Shown: in pieces, positions 26,112-35,356 of the stretch
Numbering within the stretch: the stretch's first letter is position 1
Layout of the letters: every line of letters begins with the position of its first letter
Assembly (NCBI RefSeq): GCF_007741535.1
Contig: NZ_CP036525.1
Coordinates: 6,324,001 to 6,388,000 of the forward strand
Origin: Rubripirellula lacrimiformis
GTDB taxonomy: Bacteria > Planctomycetota > Planctomycetia > Pirellulales > Pirellulaceae
DNA: 64,000 nt
Direction: 5' to 3'
The notes under the pieces: generated by a model
Database searches by the model: none
Told to the model about the DNA's origin: nothing
The model's input: only the letters and a program-made list of their open reading frames with translations
Program-made: the position numbers and the translations under genes

Positions 26112-27878
26112 ATGCCGTCGTTGTTCGTCGTTCGAGGTCGTGATCAAGGAAAGCATTTTCAGCTTTCTGAAGCCGTGTATCGCATTGGGCGTGAATCATC
26201 CAGCGACATCCAACTGCTGGATTCGGAATCGTCACGTCGCCACGCGGAACTTCGCCGCGACGACGAAGGAAAGTACGACGTCAAGGATCTGGGCAGCAGC
26301 AACGGTACCCGGATCAATGGGAATCGAGTCGTCCAACACCGTTTGGTCAGCGGCGACCGAATCGAGATCGGCGACACGCTGATGATCTATACCGGCACCG
26401 GGCAACCGAGCGCGATGGACGCTGCCCACGGTGTCGACATCGTGATGAAGAGCCAGGACGACGGGAGCCGCATCGTGTCCTCGCTGTCACAGGTCATGCT
26501 GGACTCGGACATCGTTCGGAAACCATCATCCCATAGCGGCCGCACACGATCCGAAGCCGACCGGTCACTGGAAGTGATGTACCTAACCGCAATCGCGGTC
26601 GGACGCACCGACGATCTGGACGAGGTGCTGAATCGGATCTTGCATTTGGTTTTTGATTGGGTCGAAGCCGATCGTGGTTGCGTGATGCTGCGAGACGTTG
26701 CCACCGAACAGTTCCGGCCGGCGGCACGATGCGACCGCGAAGACCCGACCAATTCGGTCCGCGGGAAACCGATCGCCATCAGCCAGACGATCCTTGATTA
26801 CGTTCTGGAAAAGAAAGAGGGCGTGCGGACCAGCGACGCGCGTGACGATATCCGTTTCGACGCCGCTGCATCCATCGTCCAGGGTGGCGTCCGCGAAGCC
26901 CTTTGTGTGCCTCTGCAAGGTCGGTACGCGATCGTGGGTGCACTGTACATCGACACCTACACATCGCCCGGACAATTTGTTGCCAGTGGCAATCAAACCC
27001 GTTTCAATGACGATCACCTGCGTCTGATCACAGCCATTGGGCACCAGGCCGCGTTGGCCATCGAAGACACGTTCTACTATTCGGCGCTGGTCCAGAGCGA
27101 ACGTCTAGCGGCGATGGGGCAAACCATCGCCACGCTTTCCCACCACATCAAAAACATCCTGCAAGGCATCAGCGGCGGAAGCTATTTGATCGAAGCAGGA
27201 TTGGACCGCGGTGACACCGACGCGGTCCGGCGTGGCTGGTCCATCGTGGATCGCAACCAAGATCGCATTTCGAACTTGGTCATGGACATGCTGACGTTCA
27301 GCAAAGAACGCGAACCCGAAAAGGTCGAAGCCGACCTGAACGAAACCGTCGCCGACGTTGTCGAACTGATGCGGACTCGCGCGGCCGAGTTGGATGTCGA
27401 AATGGGCACTCAATTCGATGATTCGATGCCGCCGGCTTTGTTCGACCCCGATGCGATCCACCGCGCCGTGATGAACCTGGTCACCAATGCCATCGACGCC
27501 GCCTCCGGTCGTCTGGCCCAAGAAGACGACTTTGAAACCGATGAAGACATCGAACAACCGGCCGAAGATCCTGTTCCCGGCCGAGTGTTTGTGCGAACCA
27601 GTTTCGAACCGCAAGTCGGTTGGACGATCGATGTGATCGACAACGGCCCGGGGATCGCCCCCGAAGATCGAGAGAAAATCTTTTCGCTTTTCGAATCGCG
27701 CAAGGGCATGCGAGGCACCGGACTGGGATTGCCAGTGAGTGCAAAGATCATGCGAGAACACGGCGGTGAATTACACATCGTCGACCTGGAAACCGGCAGC
27801 GGTACCTGTTTTCGATTGCGACTGCCCGACCATGGCACCAACCTGTCCGAATTGGCTCGCCTGGATACCATCCTGTAG
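26112..27878 (+). CDS. FHA-GAF sensor histidine kinase
   Basis: This 588-residue soluble kinase has an FHA domain at about 1-95 (YRIGRESSSDIQL, SRRHAEL, GSSNGTRING), a GAF domain at about 155-320 and a kinase core from about 330. The phosphoacceptor is His344 in LSHHIKN, where the Glu usually next to it is His345. ATPase boxes are NLVTNAIDAA (N), DNGPGI (G1), LFESRKGMRGTGLGLP (F/G2). No transmembrane segment or receiver gene is adjacent, so it is an orphan cytoplasmic sensor. The FHA domain would bind a phosphothreonine partner, suggesting cross-talk with Ser/Thr kinases, which planctomycetes have in number. The ligand of the GAF domain is unknown. Confidence 0.92.
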   Translation: MPSLFVVRGRDQGKHFQLSEAVYRIGRESSSDIQLLDSESSRRHAELRRDDEGKYDVKDLGSSNGTRINGNRVVQHRLVSGDRIEIGDTLMIYTGTGQPSAMDAAHGVDIVMKSQDDGSRIVSSLSQVMLDSDIVRKPSSHSGRTRSEADRSLEVMYLTAIAVGRTDDLDEVLNRILHLVFDWVEADRGCVMLRDVATEQFRPAARCDREDPTNSVRGKPIAISQTILDYVLEKKEGVRTSDARDDIRFDAAASIVQGGVREALCVPLQGRYAIVGALYIDTYTSPGQFVASGNQTRFNDDHLRLITAIGHQAALAIEDTFYYSALVQSERLAAMGQTIATLSHHIKNILQGISGGSYLIEAGLDRGDTDAVRRGWSIVDRNQDRISNLVMDMLTFSKEREPEKVEADLNETVADVVELMRTRAAELDVEMGTQFDDSMPPALFDPDAIHRAVMNLVTNAIDAASGRLAQEDDFETDEDIEQPAEDPVPGRVFVRTSFEPQVGWTIDVIDNGPGIAPEDREKIFSLFESRKGMRGTGLGLPVSAKIMREHGGELHIVDLETGSGTCFRLRLPDHGTNLSELARLDTIL

Positions 27879-28095
27879 GCGAAACGCGACCCGCAAACTA
27901 GCACCGATGGGAATCCACGCCTGCGGATCTGCTGTCACGAACCGGTTACCCCTCAACCAGGCCCCCCCAACCGAAATCCGGGGGACCGTCGACGCAATAG
28001 CCTGCGTTGGTGGCATCCACGGCAGCCACCGAGATAGAGTGAAAGCTAGAATCCGATGCCATGATGATTGACTTCGTCTGGAACAATAGATACCG

Positions 28096-28117
28096 TTATT
28101 CGTCGATCAACGATAAA
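28096..28117. promoter_or_regulatory. candidate ArsR operator, imperfect dyad
   Basis: TTATTCGTCGA-TCAACGATAAA is an imperfect inverted repeat (8 of 11 positions match) nine bases upstream of the arsR ATG. It overlaps an AAAGGA Shine-Dalgarno (28115-28120). ArsR regulators commonly bind such dyads in their own promoters. The assignment is inference. Confidence 0.35.
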
Positions 28118-28125
28118 GGAACCCG

Positions 28126-28455
28126 ATGCCCAAACGATGCCCCCCCACGAAACCCTGCGACTCGTCGCCCGTGAAGATCCAAGCGGATCCGACCGCGGAA
28201 GAATTCGCAAAGCTGACCTGGGCGATTGCGCATCCGGCGCGCGTCCAGATCGTTCGGCTATTGATCGGTCGCCAAGCCTGCGTCTGTGGTGAAATCGTCG
28301 ATTGCTTGCCACTGGCCCAATCGACCGTTTCACAGCACCTGAAGATCCTAAAGGAATCCGGATTGATCCAAGGCGAAGTCGATGGCCCGAAGGTCTGTTA
28401 CTGCATCAATCCCCAACAACTCGACCGCTTAAAAGCGCTCGTCGCCGGTCTGTGA
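28126..28455 (+). CDS. arsR: ArsR-family transcriptional regulator
   Basis: This 109-residue winged-helix regulator starts at ATG 28126, with an AAAGGA Shine-Dalgarno five bases upstream. The helix-turn-helix reads LPLAQSTVSQHLKILKESGL. The metalloid-sensing motif is ACVCGE, with Cys52 and Cys54 in the position of the ArsR CVC motif; extra cysteines (Cys60, Cys91, Cys93, and two in the N-terminus) could take part. It probably represses arsC and releases DNA on binding As(III) or a related metal(loid). The 3' end is followed by an eight-T run. No arsenite pump is visible nearby. Confidence 0.85.
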   Translation: MPKRCPPTKPCDSSPVKIQADPTAEEFAKLTWAIAHPARVQIVRLLIGRQACVCGEIVDCLPLAQSTVSQHLKILKESGLIQGEVDGPKVCYCINPQQLDRLKALVAGL

Positions 28456-28564
28456 CGTCGCGTTTTTTTTGCCCACAACCATCGCCGTTCGTCGATCGAC
28501 GATATTGATCACCACGCAGGCCCCCGATCGAAGGCGGTCCGGCGCACGGCTTACGAAACGCCCC

Positions 28565-28630
28565 AGTTCATGACCGACACCAGTTCATGACCGACACCAG
28601 TTCATGACCGACCCGGTTCATGACCGACCT
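28565..28630. repeat. 16-17-bp tandem repeat, 4 copies, between arsR and arsC
   Basis: Four head-to-tail copies share the core GTTCATGACCGAC, with spacing 17, 17, 16 and 16. A second, 18-bp direct pair (TTACGCTTTCCCCC core) lies at about 28666-28701 just before arsC. The spacer holds no gene. The repeats may be regulator sites or slippage products. Confidence 0.75.
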
Positions 28631-28716
28631 GGGTTGATCGATCCCTTGGCGGTCGCCCCCAATGTTTACGCTTTCCCCCACGATTACGCTTTCCCCCGCG
28701 AATGAAGGAACTTCCC

Positions 28717-29151
28717 ATGGCGAAGAAAAAAGTACTGTTTCTATGCACCGGCAATTCCTGCCGAAGTCAGATGGCCGAGGGCTGGGCACGGCATCTCCAT
28801 GGCGACAAGATCGAGGCGTATTCGGCCGGCATCGCGACTCATGGTCTGAACCCCAACGCGGTGAAGGTCATGAACGAAGCGGGCGTGGACATCAGTGACC
28901 ACACGTCCAAATTGGTTGGTTCGCTGGCCGACGTGCCGTTGGATTTGGTGGTGACGGTCTGCGGACATGCCGACGAAAATTGCCCGGCATTTCCGACTCA
29001 CGCAAAGGTTGTCCACGTCGGTTTCGACGATCCCCCCAAACTCGCCAAAGACGCGGCAAGCGAAGACGAGGCCCTTCAGTGCTATCGCCGTGTACGCGAC
29101 GAGATCCGCAGCTACATCCAATCGGATCTGCTTGCGACCGTCGGCCAGTAG
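28717..29151 (+). CDS. arsC: thioredoxin-coupled arsenate reductase
   Basis: Start ATG 28717 (144 residues) is favoured over the in-frame ATG 28702 because GAAGGAA lies just before it. The low-molecular-weight phosphatase loop is Cys10-TGNS-Cys15-Arg16 (CX5R), and the redox pair is Cys82 and Cys89 in VCGHADENC, exactly as in thioredoxin-linked ArsC of Gram-positive type. It reduces arsenate to arsenite in the cytoplasm. It lies downstream of arsR with about 260 bp and several repeats between. The arsenite exporter must be elsewhere. Confidence 0.93.
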   Translation: MAKKKVLFLCTGNSCRSQMAEGWARHLHGDKIEAYSAGIATHGLNPNAVKVMNEAGVDISDHTSKLVGSLADVPLDLVVTVCGHADENCPAFPTHAKVVHVGFDDPPKLAKDAASEDEALQCYRRVRDEIRSYIQSDLLATVGQ

Positions 29152-29214
29152 TTGCCACGAGGTGTCACGGTAGCCGGCCCGATCCATTTCCAACCGGATC
29201 CATTTCCAACCGGA

Positions 29215-31548
29215 TCAACTTCCAACAGGATCGGCGGGCTTGATCCATTCGAAATCAGGTGGCATCGCTCCCTGATAGCGAGCATCAGCATAGCGACGAT
29301 ACCACCGTGCCGCGTCGGCCATCGGTCCTGGATCGGACACCTCGCCCCCCCCGGCACGGGCCATGATCCGATCCGCAAATTGGTACAGCGTTTCGTGCGG
29401 TTTGCGAACCAGAGACCATTTCCGCAATCGGCGGTCGACCTTTCGCAATTTCTTCAAACTCTGGGTGTCCACCAGATCGGCTCCACCGCCGGCGACGCGC
29501 CAATACCTTGTCCACCAGATGTAGACCAGGACGACGAACAGCGGCACTTGAACCCACCGAAAAACCGCCAGCAACGAATCCGTCACTCGCACCGAAAAGA
29601 CCCAACCGATCGCCGATGACCACCACGATTCCTGGTAGGCATCGGCCCCCGACGCAACGGCCGAATCGTTCAAACGAGCCCGTGCCGCATCTCGCTCGGG
29701 CGTGATCGTTTGATAGGCCCTGCCCGGCGTGGACTCGACCGCAAACCAACGCCGCGTCGAATCATCGTAGGCTTCGACCCAAGCGTGCGCATCTCGATTC
29801 CGAGCCAGCCATTTGGACGTATCATCATCGCTGGGTTCGTCCACCACGTATCCGGTGACATAGCGTGACGGCACCCCAACGGTGCGAAGCATCAGCACGC
29901 TGGCCGACGCAAAGAATTCGCAGTGGGCGACATGTTCGGTCTGCATAAAGTACGCCAGCGGGTCGACACGACTGGGCGCATTGGTCGCGTTCAATCCATA
30001 CTCGAACCCTTCTTGAAAGTACCGACTGATCGCTGCCGCTTTTCCTCGCGCCGACGGAATCCCCTGGCACAGTTCGTTTGCTTTGCTGCGCATCACCGTG
30101 TCCACGGTGGATGGCGAATCCAAGAAGATTTCGCGTCGGTCATCATTCAAGAATTCTGTTGGCGGCTCTGACATCACGCCGGCGACATACGGATACGCCA
30201 AGTCCACGCCCATTCGAACTGTCCCATGGCGAGACACCAACAACTCGGTTCCGTTGGATTCGATCCAATCGGTCGCCAGTGGCAGGAACACCACATTGCC
30301 TCGCAGCGGGTCATTGTGAACTTCGACAGTGGTTCGTCGCTTGTCTGTCGATGATGCGGGACTTCCGTCATCGCTTGGCGGGGCATCATCCGATGTCGGC
30401 GAAGGATCGATCCGCGGGGACGCACTGCTGATCAAAAACCGCTTCAATGGTCGGCGGCTCTTCTGTTTCAAAGCGACGGTTCCTTCGCCAGCCGAGTGGA
30501 TCCCGACATCGCGGAGCGTGGACGAGCGCTGACCACCTTGGAAGTTCACATTTCCAGATGCGTACCAGCGCCCGTAACGATACAAATCAAAGACGCTGCC
30601 ACGAAGATAACCAGGGGATGATTCCGCATAGGCGGTCAGTGCCAAACCCTGGGGATCATCGGTCAAATGCTTTCGCACCGCTCCCAAGCGACTGCCCGAA
30701 ACATATCGCATCCCGCCGACAAAGGACTTGTCGGATACCGAATCCAACGAAGACTGAAGTTGATGACGCAGGTCGTCTTGGATGCCCGGCAAAAACTGAT
30801 CCGTCAAACTGACCACGACGCTCGTGACGATCATCAACAGGGACAGCACCAACGCCGCCATCAAGGGAGCCAGTCGTTGGCTGGATTGCAGACTACGTTT
30901 GGTGGTCGCCCCCAACCGTCCCGCCAAGGACGCCGGACTGCTATGTCGCCCCAAACCCCGTTGGTGCTTGGCCGACAAAATCACTTGAGAACCGATCGAA
31001 AAACCTAAGCAAACCGCCAACCCCACCGCGGTCTGTGCGGGCAACGATCGGCTGACGCCGCCGGCGGCAACACAAAGCAAAACCGTGGTCATGCCCAGCG
31101 GCAACATGGCCAGGTGTCCGCGTCGAGGACGAATCGTCCAGATCGCCAACGCAATCAAAAACGAGGCATGCGCTAGCACATCGACAGCGATCGACACCAA
31201 GTTAGCGCCTTCAACAATTCGCCCCCCAGTTCGCCAAGCCGCCGTTCCGCACGTGATCACTAGCACACCCAGGAACGCCAAAATCCAGATCGTCGAACGC
31301 GACCACCGAGTCCGGGTTGGCCCGGGCTGACCGGATTGCTGATCGCGTCGATTCCGATGGACCGTGGCATCGCCTGACGACGGCGAGGTTCCCGCGAACT
31401 GGCGTGCGATCACCACGACGGTCATCACCAAGGTGATTCCAGCGACGGCAGGAAAGTCGACGAAGGTCGACGACAGGAAAATCGCCAATCCCCAAAGCAC
31501 TGCCCCAAGCCAAAGTGTCGGTCGGCCATCCCCCTGTTTTTGAATCAT
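29215..31548 (-). CDS. transglutaminase-like membrane protein (TgpA-type)
   Basis: This 777-residue protein has several N-terminal membrane segments (to about residue 250), a soluble loop, a transglutaminase core and a final helix (VFRWVQVPLFVVLVYIWWT) with a cytoplasmic tail. Catalytic candidates are Cys543 (AHCEFFAS), His588 (RDAHAWVEAYD) and Glu605 (VESTPG), where many family members have Asp. Bacterial TgpA-type proteins act in the envelope, cross-linking or cleaving peptides. Its start overlaps the stop of the DUF58 gene by four bases. It is the last gene of the MoxR-DUF58-transglutaminase operon. Confidence 0.88.
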   Translation of the reverse strand: MIQKQGDGRPTLWLGAVLWGLAIFLSSTFVDFPAVAGITLVMTVVVIARQFAGTSPSSGDATVHRNRRDQQSGQPGPTRTRWSRSTIWILAFLGVLVITCGTAAWRTGGRIVEGANLVSIAVDVLAHASFLIALAIWTIRPRRGHLAMLPLGMTTVLLCVAAGGVSRSLPAQTAVGLAVCLGFSIGSQVILSAKHQRGLGRHSSPASLAGRLGATTKRSLQSSQRLAPLMAALVLSLLMIVTSVVVSLTDQFLPGIQDDLRHQLQSSLDSVSDKSFVGGMRYVSGSRLGAVRKHLTDDPQGLALTAYAESSPGYLRGSVFDLYRYGRWYASGNVNFQGGQRSSTLRDVGIHSAGEGTVALKQKSRRPLKRFLISSASPRIDPSPTSDDAPPSDDGSPASSTDKRRTTVEVHNDPLRGNVVFLPLATDWIESNGTELLVSRHGTVRMGVDLAYPYVAGVMSEPPTEFLNDDRREIFLDSPSTVDTVMRSKANELCQGIPSARGKAAAISRYFQEGFEYGLNATNAPSRVDPLAYFMQTEHVAHCEFFASASVLMLRTVGVPSRYVTGYVVDEPSDDDTSKWLARNRDAHAWVEAYDDSTRRWFAVESTPGRAYQTITPERDAARARLNDSAVASGADAYQESWWSSAIGWVFSVRVTDSLLAVFRWVQVPLFVVLVYIWWTRYWRVAGGGADLVDTQSLKKLRKVDRRLRKWSLVRKPHETLYQFADRIMARAGGGEVSDPGPMADAARWYRRYADARYQGAMPPDFEWIKPADPVGS

Positions 31549-33032
31549 CTTGCTTGCCCGATCGAATCCGATGCCCGAACCAACGGATCGGACGGGGAAG
31601 TTTCAGCGGCGACGTCGTCGTGCGCCGGTACATCGTCCACGCGAATCATGGTGACGTGCGGAGGCAGGTCTAACGAAGCGTCATCATGCGGCCGCGTGGT
31701 CAAGCACAGAATTGGCGATCGGCCCAATTGTTCGACAACCTCCTGGACACGCTTGGCGGCAACGACCGATCCGATCCGTTTTGCCGAAGCCAGTTGAATC
31801 AGCAAGGGTTCATTCTGCGCCACCATGGATAGCGACCGTGGCGAGGCGAATGAATCCAACGATTCACTTGTCGCATACAACCGGACACGGACCTGTCGCT
31901 GACAAAGACTTTCCACCGCCACGGCCGCCAGCGACAGCATGCGTTCCAGCGGCCGGTCGACCTGCTGATCCAAATGATTGCGTGACCAGGGAAGTCTGGA
32001 ACGTTTCGATTTCCGTGTTCCAGTGGTTGCCCCCCGATCCGCGTTGGTTCGGCCGGTATCAATGATGATGGTCACCATCTGGATGGACGGAGATTGAAAT
32101 TCGCGAACGATCGGACGTCCCAAGCGAGCCCAGGAAGTGAAATCCCAGCGCCGCACCGGCATCCCAACTTGGTATTCACGACTGCCGGTATAGTCCAACG
32201 CATCGCCAGCCAGCAATCGATGCGACCACCCGCCCAATGCGTCCAGCAGACCTCTAGCGATGGGGTCCTCGTCGGCCGACAACAGTTGCGGAGTGATTGC
32301 GATCTCCGTCGCCACCGGCGACCGCTGGGTGGACCGAAACAAGTGAAAGGGAAACATCGATTCGACCATCACGGCCGGCAACCGGTGCACGCCTCGACGA
32401 TTCCCCGTCATCGAAACTGCCACATCGCGGCGTTGATAGGGACGAATCATCGACAACGATTCGCGATGCTGGGACGATTCAAACACGGGCGGATTGACGC
32501 GGCGACGACCAGCGCTGGGCGATTCAAAATGGACGCTCAGGTCCATCGCCGGAAACCGTCGAACGTTGCGCAAGTGCATCGCCACCGGAAACGACTGACC
32601 GACCGGGACCGCACTGGGCAACGAGAAACCAATCCGAAGCTGCGGACGCATCCAACGATTGATGATCCAACCGGCCACCAACATCGTCACGGTCGCAGCA
32701 AAGATGCCGCTCCAGGGATACCCCCAGACAATGTTTAGCGACACGATCCCAATCAACAGCAAGGTGACCGACGCACCGGTCATCGAACGACGAAGCGACC
32801 TCAACCCACGAATCGGCAGCAAGACCAGGGTCGATCCGAATCGCAGTCCCCATCCGATGACTGAACGAATCCCCAAGCGGCCGCCGGCCCCCAAGCCAGC
32901 ATGCACACCCTCGTGATCCCCCGAAAACGACGGGTCAATCGATCCGTCCCGAACCATCGATCCGTCGCCAACCAAGCGGGCATGCTGGTCCACGCGGCCA
33001 TCCAAGAAACCGCCTGCGGCATGGGAATTCAC
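31545..33032 (-). CDS. DUF58-domain membrane protein
   Basis: This 495-residue protein has two hydrophobic segments near residues 85-135 (VTLLLIGIVSLNIVWGYPWS and IFAATVTMLVAGWII) followed by a beta-rich region and the DUF58 signature at about residue 320 (YQVGMPVRRWDFTSWARLG, then VREFQSP). DUF58 proteins are VWA-like partners of MoxR ATPases. The N-terminal 80 residues are polar. It overlaps by four bases both the MoxR gene upstream and the transglutaminase gene downstream, so the three are translated as one unit. The substrate of the complex is unknown. Confidence 0.88.
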   Translation of the reverse strand: MNSHAAGGFLDGRVDQHARLVGDGSMVRDGSIDPSFSGDHEGVHAGLGAGGRLGIRSVIGWGLRFGSTLVLLPIRGLRSLRRSMTGASVTLLLIGIVSLNIVWGYPWSGIFAATVTMLVAGWIINRWMRPQLRIGFSLPSAVPVGQSFPVAMHLRNVRRFPAMDLSVHFESPSAGRRRVNPPVFESSQHRESLSMIRPYQRRDVAVSMTGNRRGVHRLPAVMVESMFPFHLFRSTQRSPVATEIAITPQLLSADEDPIARGLLDALGGWSHRLLAGDALDYTGSREYQVGMPVRRWDFTSWARLGRPIVREFQSPSIQMVTIIIDTGRTNADRGATTGTRKSKRSRLPWSRNHLDQQVDRPLERMLSLAAVAVESLCQRQVRVRLYATSESLDSFASPRSLSMVAQNEPLLIQLASAKRIGSVVAAKRVQEVVEQLGRSPILCLTTRPHDDASLDLPPHVTMIRVDDVPAHDDVAAETSPSDPLVRASDSIGQAR

Positions 33033-34168
33033 ACCGGCACCTCGACCTGAGCGATCAGTTCACGAATGATCGCCGACACGTCGCGGTGAGTCGAGGAAAG
33101 GCTGCGTGGAGAAACACGATGCGAGATCGTCAGTTCGGCCATCGCCTGAATGTCGTCTGGCATCACAAAGGTTCGGCCTTCCAAAACCGCACGCGCCTGG
33201 GCGGATCGCAATAGCATCTTGGACCCGCGCGGACTGCATCCAATCCGCAATCGCGAATCCACTCGGGTCAGCCCGACCAGTTCAACCAAGTACTGGACCA
33301 CCTTGCGGTCCACTTTCACTTGACGGACCAGGGACTGCAGCCCCAACAGATCATCGCGGTGCATGACCGGCTTCAAGGCACCCGCCGGATCGTCGCTGTC
33401 TCGGTCCAGCAATAGGTCGACTTCGCTGGCCGGATCCGGGTACTCCATCGACAGCCGCAACAGGAAGCGGTCCAACTGTGATTCGGGCAGCGGAAATGTT
33501 CCTTCAAATCCGGTGGGGTTCTGAGTGGCGATGACAAGAAACGGCTGATTCAACTTGTGACATTCGCCGTCGATCGTCACTTGCGATTCGGCCATCGCTT
33601 CTAGCAGCGCACTTTGGGTTCGCGGCGACGCCCGATTCACTTCGTCTGCGATCAACAGATCACAAAAAATTGGCCCCTCGCGAAACTCGAACGTCCCCGT
33701 CGCGGGCTGAAAGATGGAACTGCCTAGTATGTCAGCGGGCAACAGATCGGGAGTGCATTGCACCCGGCCAAAATCCAGATCGATCAATGCAGCAATGGAT
33801 TTGGCCAGCGTCGTTTTCCCAACACCCGGCACGTCTTCCAACAACACTGACCCACCGGCCAGCATCGCCGTCAAAACCGAATCGATCACCTCTGCCTTGC
33901 CCCGGATCACCTGCCGTAGCTGTTGCCGAACCAGATCCAGTTTGGCCAATAGTGCATGATCGGCCAGGCTACCGGCATCCGCCAAACCGTCGACCGGTGA
34001 CCGCGCCGTGATCGCTTCGGTACCAGCGACATCGTTTGTCGACCCGATCGGACGCCGAAAACTAGCACTGCGGGAATCTAGGTTGGTCGAATCCATCACC
34101 GGTGATTCCGGCTGCGACTGCCTAGCAGAGGGAACCGAAGAAACTTTGCGAGAAAACAACAGGGTCAT
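33029..34168 (-). CDS. MoxR-family AAA+ ATPase (operon copy)
   Basis: This 379-residue AAA+ ATPase has Walker A DVPGVGKT, Walker B LLIADEVNR, sensor region ATQNPTGFEGTFPLPESQ and the MoxR lid (RIGCSPRGSKMLLRSAQ). The first 70 residues are polar and Ser/Asp-rich; ATG 34096 is a possible shorter start. In MoxR-DUF58-transglutaminase operons the ATPase is thought to remodel or load the VWA-like DUF58 partner, which is linked to envelope maintenance. The other MoxR in this window lacks such partners and is clearly diverged. Confidence 0.92.
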   Translation of the reverse strand: MTLLFSRKVSSVPSARQSQPESPVMDSTNLDSRSASFRRPIGSTNDVAGTEAITARSPVDGLADAGSLADHALLAKLDLVRQQLRQVIRGKAEVIDSVLTAMLAGGSVLLEDVPGVGKTTLAKSIAALIDLDFGRVQCTPDLLPADILGSSIFQPATGTFEFREGPIFCDLLIADEVNRASPRTQSALLEAMAESQVTIDGECHKLNQPFLVIATQNPTGFEGTFPLPESQLDRFLLRLSMEYPDPASEVDLLLDRDSDDPAGALKPVMHRDDLLGLQSLVRQVKVDRKVVQYLVELVGLTRVDSRLRIGCSPRGSKMLLRSAQARAVLEGRTFVMPDDIQAMAELTISHRVSPRSLSSTHRDVSAIIRELIAQVEVPV

Positions 34169-34535
34169 CCAATTCGAGAACTCGAGTTACGACCGCCGCG
34201 CTACCGATGCTGCGCAGATGGCCTGCGCCGACCCATTGCGATCGCACACAAACACACAGCGCTGAAAAACCGGGCAGCCGACATCAATCACCGAGACGAA
34301 TGACAAGCGTGAAACGAGACCCGCGGTCGCACGGATTGATTGTATCCGCTTGTCCAACCTCTCTGCAATGAAAGCCGCGGTCGCCATCGGGGCATTCCAC
34401 CGATGATGCCGAACGGGTCGCTGGCCCCGCCAAAGAAGGGTGGCAAAAAGTGCCCCGAAATCGGGCATCGATGACTCGTTTCGCTTGCTTCGATCGCCGA
34501 ACCAACGCCCAATCTTCACAAACTTCACACAGACT
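34169..34535. other. gene-free spacer
   Basis: These 367 bp lie between the MoxR start and the stop of the trmH-like gene, both on the minus strand. I see no gene, no clear hairpin and no repeat. The MoxR operon promoter should lie in its left part. Confidence 0.5.
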
Positions 34536-35348
34536 TCAACTCGGCGACGATCGCATGCACAATTGGTACATGAAGATCGCGGCAGCCACCGAAACATTCA
34601 AACTGTCGGTTCCCAACTGCATCGGGATGGTCACCCGGTCGGTCGCGGCTAATTCGACCTGACGCCCCACTCCGTCGGGTTCACTGCCGACGACCAGCAG
34701 GATCGGTCGCCCATCCCATTGAAACTGTTCCAGCGGAATCGCGTCCTCCCCCAAAGTGGTCGCGACGACACGAACATTCTGTTGATCGGCCAATTGGACC
34801 AAGTCACCAACGGGATCATCAGCCTGGAACACGGCCTGCTTGAAAACCGTCCCCATGCTGACTCGCACAGCCCGCCGCGAAAACGGGTCAGCGGTACGCC
34901 GGTCGATCACTAACCGGCGAATTCCCAGGGCGCTAGCAGTGCGGATCATGCTGCCCAAATTGTCACGCTGGGAGACCCCGAAAACCGCCAAGGCAACCTG
35001 TGGGCCGGGGCCGTCGAAATCCAGTTCGGATAGCGAGTGCTGCGGCGGACGGCGACCCTCGGCCAACATGCCGCGGTGGAAATCGTATCCCACCAATTCG
35101 CGAATCTGCTGGGCCGACACCACATAGATCGGCACTTCGTCGCCGTACCACGATGCGACTTCCGCCTGACGCCCATCCTGGACGACCACCGACAACGTCG
35201 TCAGCGGGCTGTTGGCCAATTCGGCCACGCACCACCGTCCTTCGACGATGAAAGAATCGGCGCCGGGCTTTCCGCTTCGGTCGGTCTTCAGATCGGTGTA
35301 TCGATCCAAACGTGAATCGTGAACATCGTGAATGACAATGACAGGCAT
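34536..35348 (-). CDS. SpoU/TrmH-family RNA methyltransferase
   Basis: Start ATG 35348 (270 residues) is chosen because MPVIVIHDVHDSRLDRYTDL is a typical substrate-binding domain start; the longer frame overlaps pyrD. The SPOUT domain shows motif 1 FGVSQRDNLGSMIRTASALG, motif 2 LLVVGSEPDGVG and motif 3 IPMQLGTDSLNVSVAAAI, the knot that binds S-adenosylmethionine. It methylates ribose 2'-O in tRNA or rRNA; which site cannot be told. The start is 8 bp from the stop of pyrD, so the two probably form an operon. Confidence 0.9.
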   Translation of the reverse strand: MPVIVIHDVHDSRLDRYTDLKTDRSGKPGADSFIVEGRWCVAELANSPLTTLSVVVQDGRQAEVASWYGDEVPIYVVSAQQIRELVGYDFHRGMLAEGRRPPQHSLSELDFDGPGPQVALAVFGVSQRDNLGSMIRTASALGIRRLVIDRRTADPFSRRAVRVSMGTVFKQAVFQADDPVGDLVQLADQQNVRVVATTLGEDAIPLEQFQWDGRPILLVVGSEPDGVGRQVELAATDRVTIPMQLGTDSLNVSVAAAIFMYQLCMRSSPS

Positions 35349-35356
35349 AGCAGCGT

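Noticed and set aside
28565-28630. CRISPR-like repeat between arsR and arsC
   Set aside because: Copies touch each other without spacers.
34187-34597. Minus-strand frame of 136 codons in the spacer before the MoxR operon
   Set aside because: It overlaps the trmH-like gene in another frame and has no recognisable domain.
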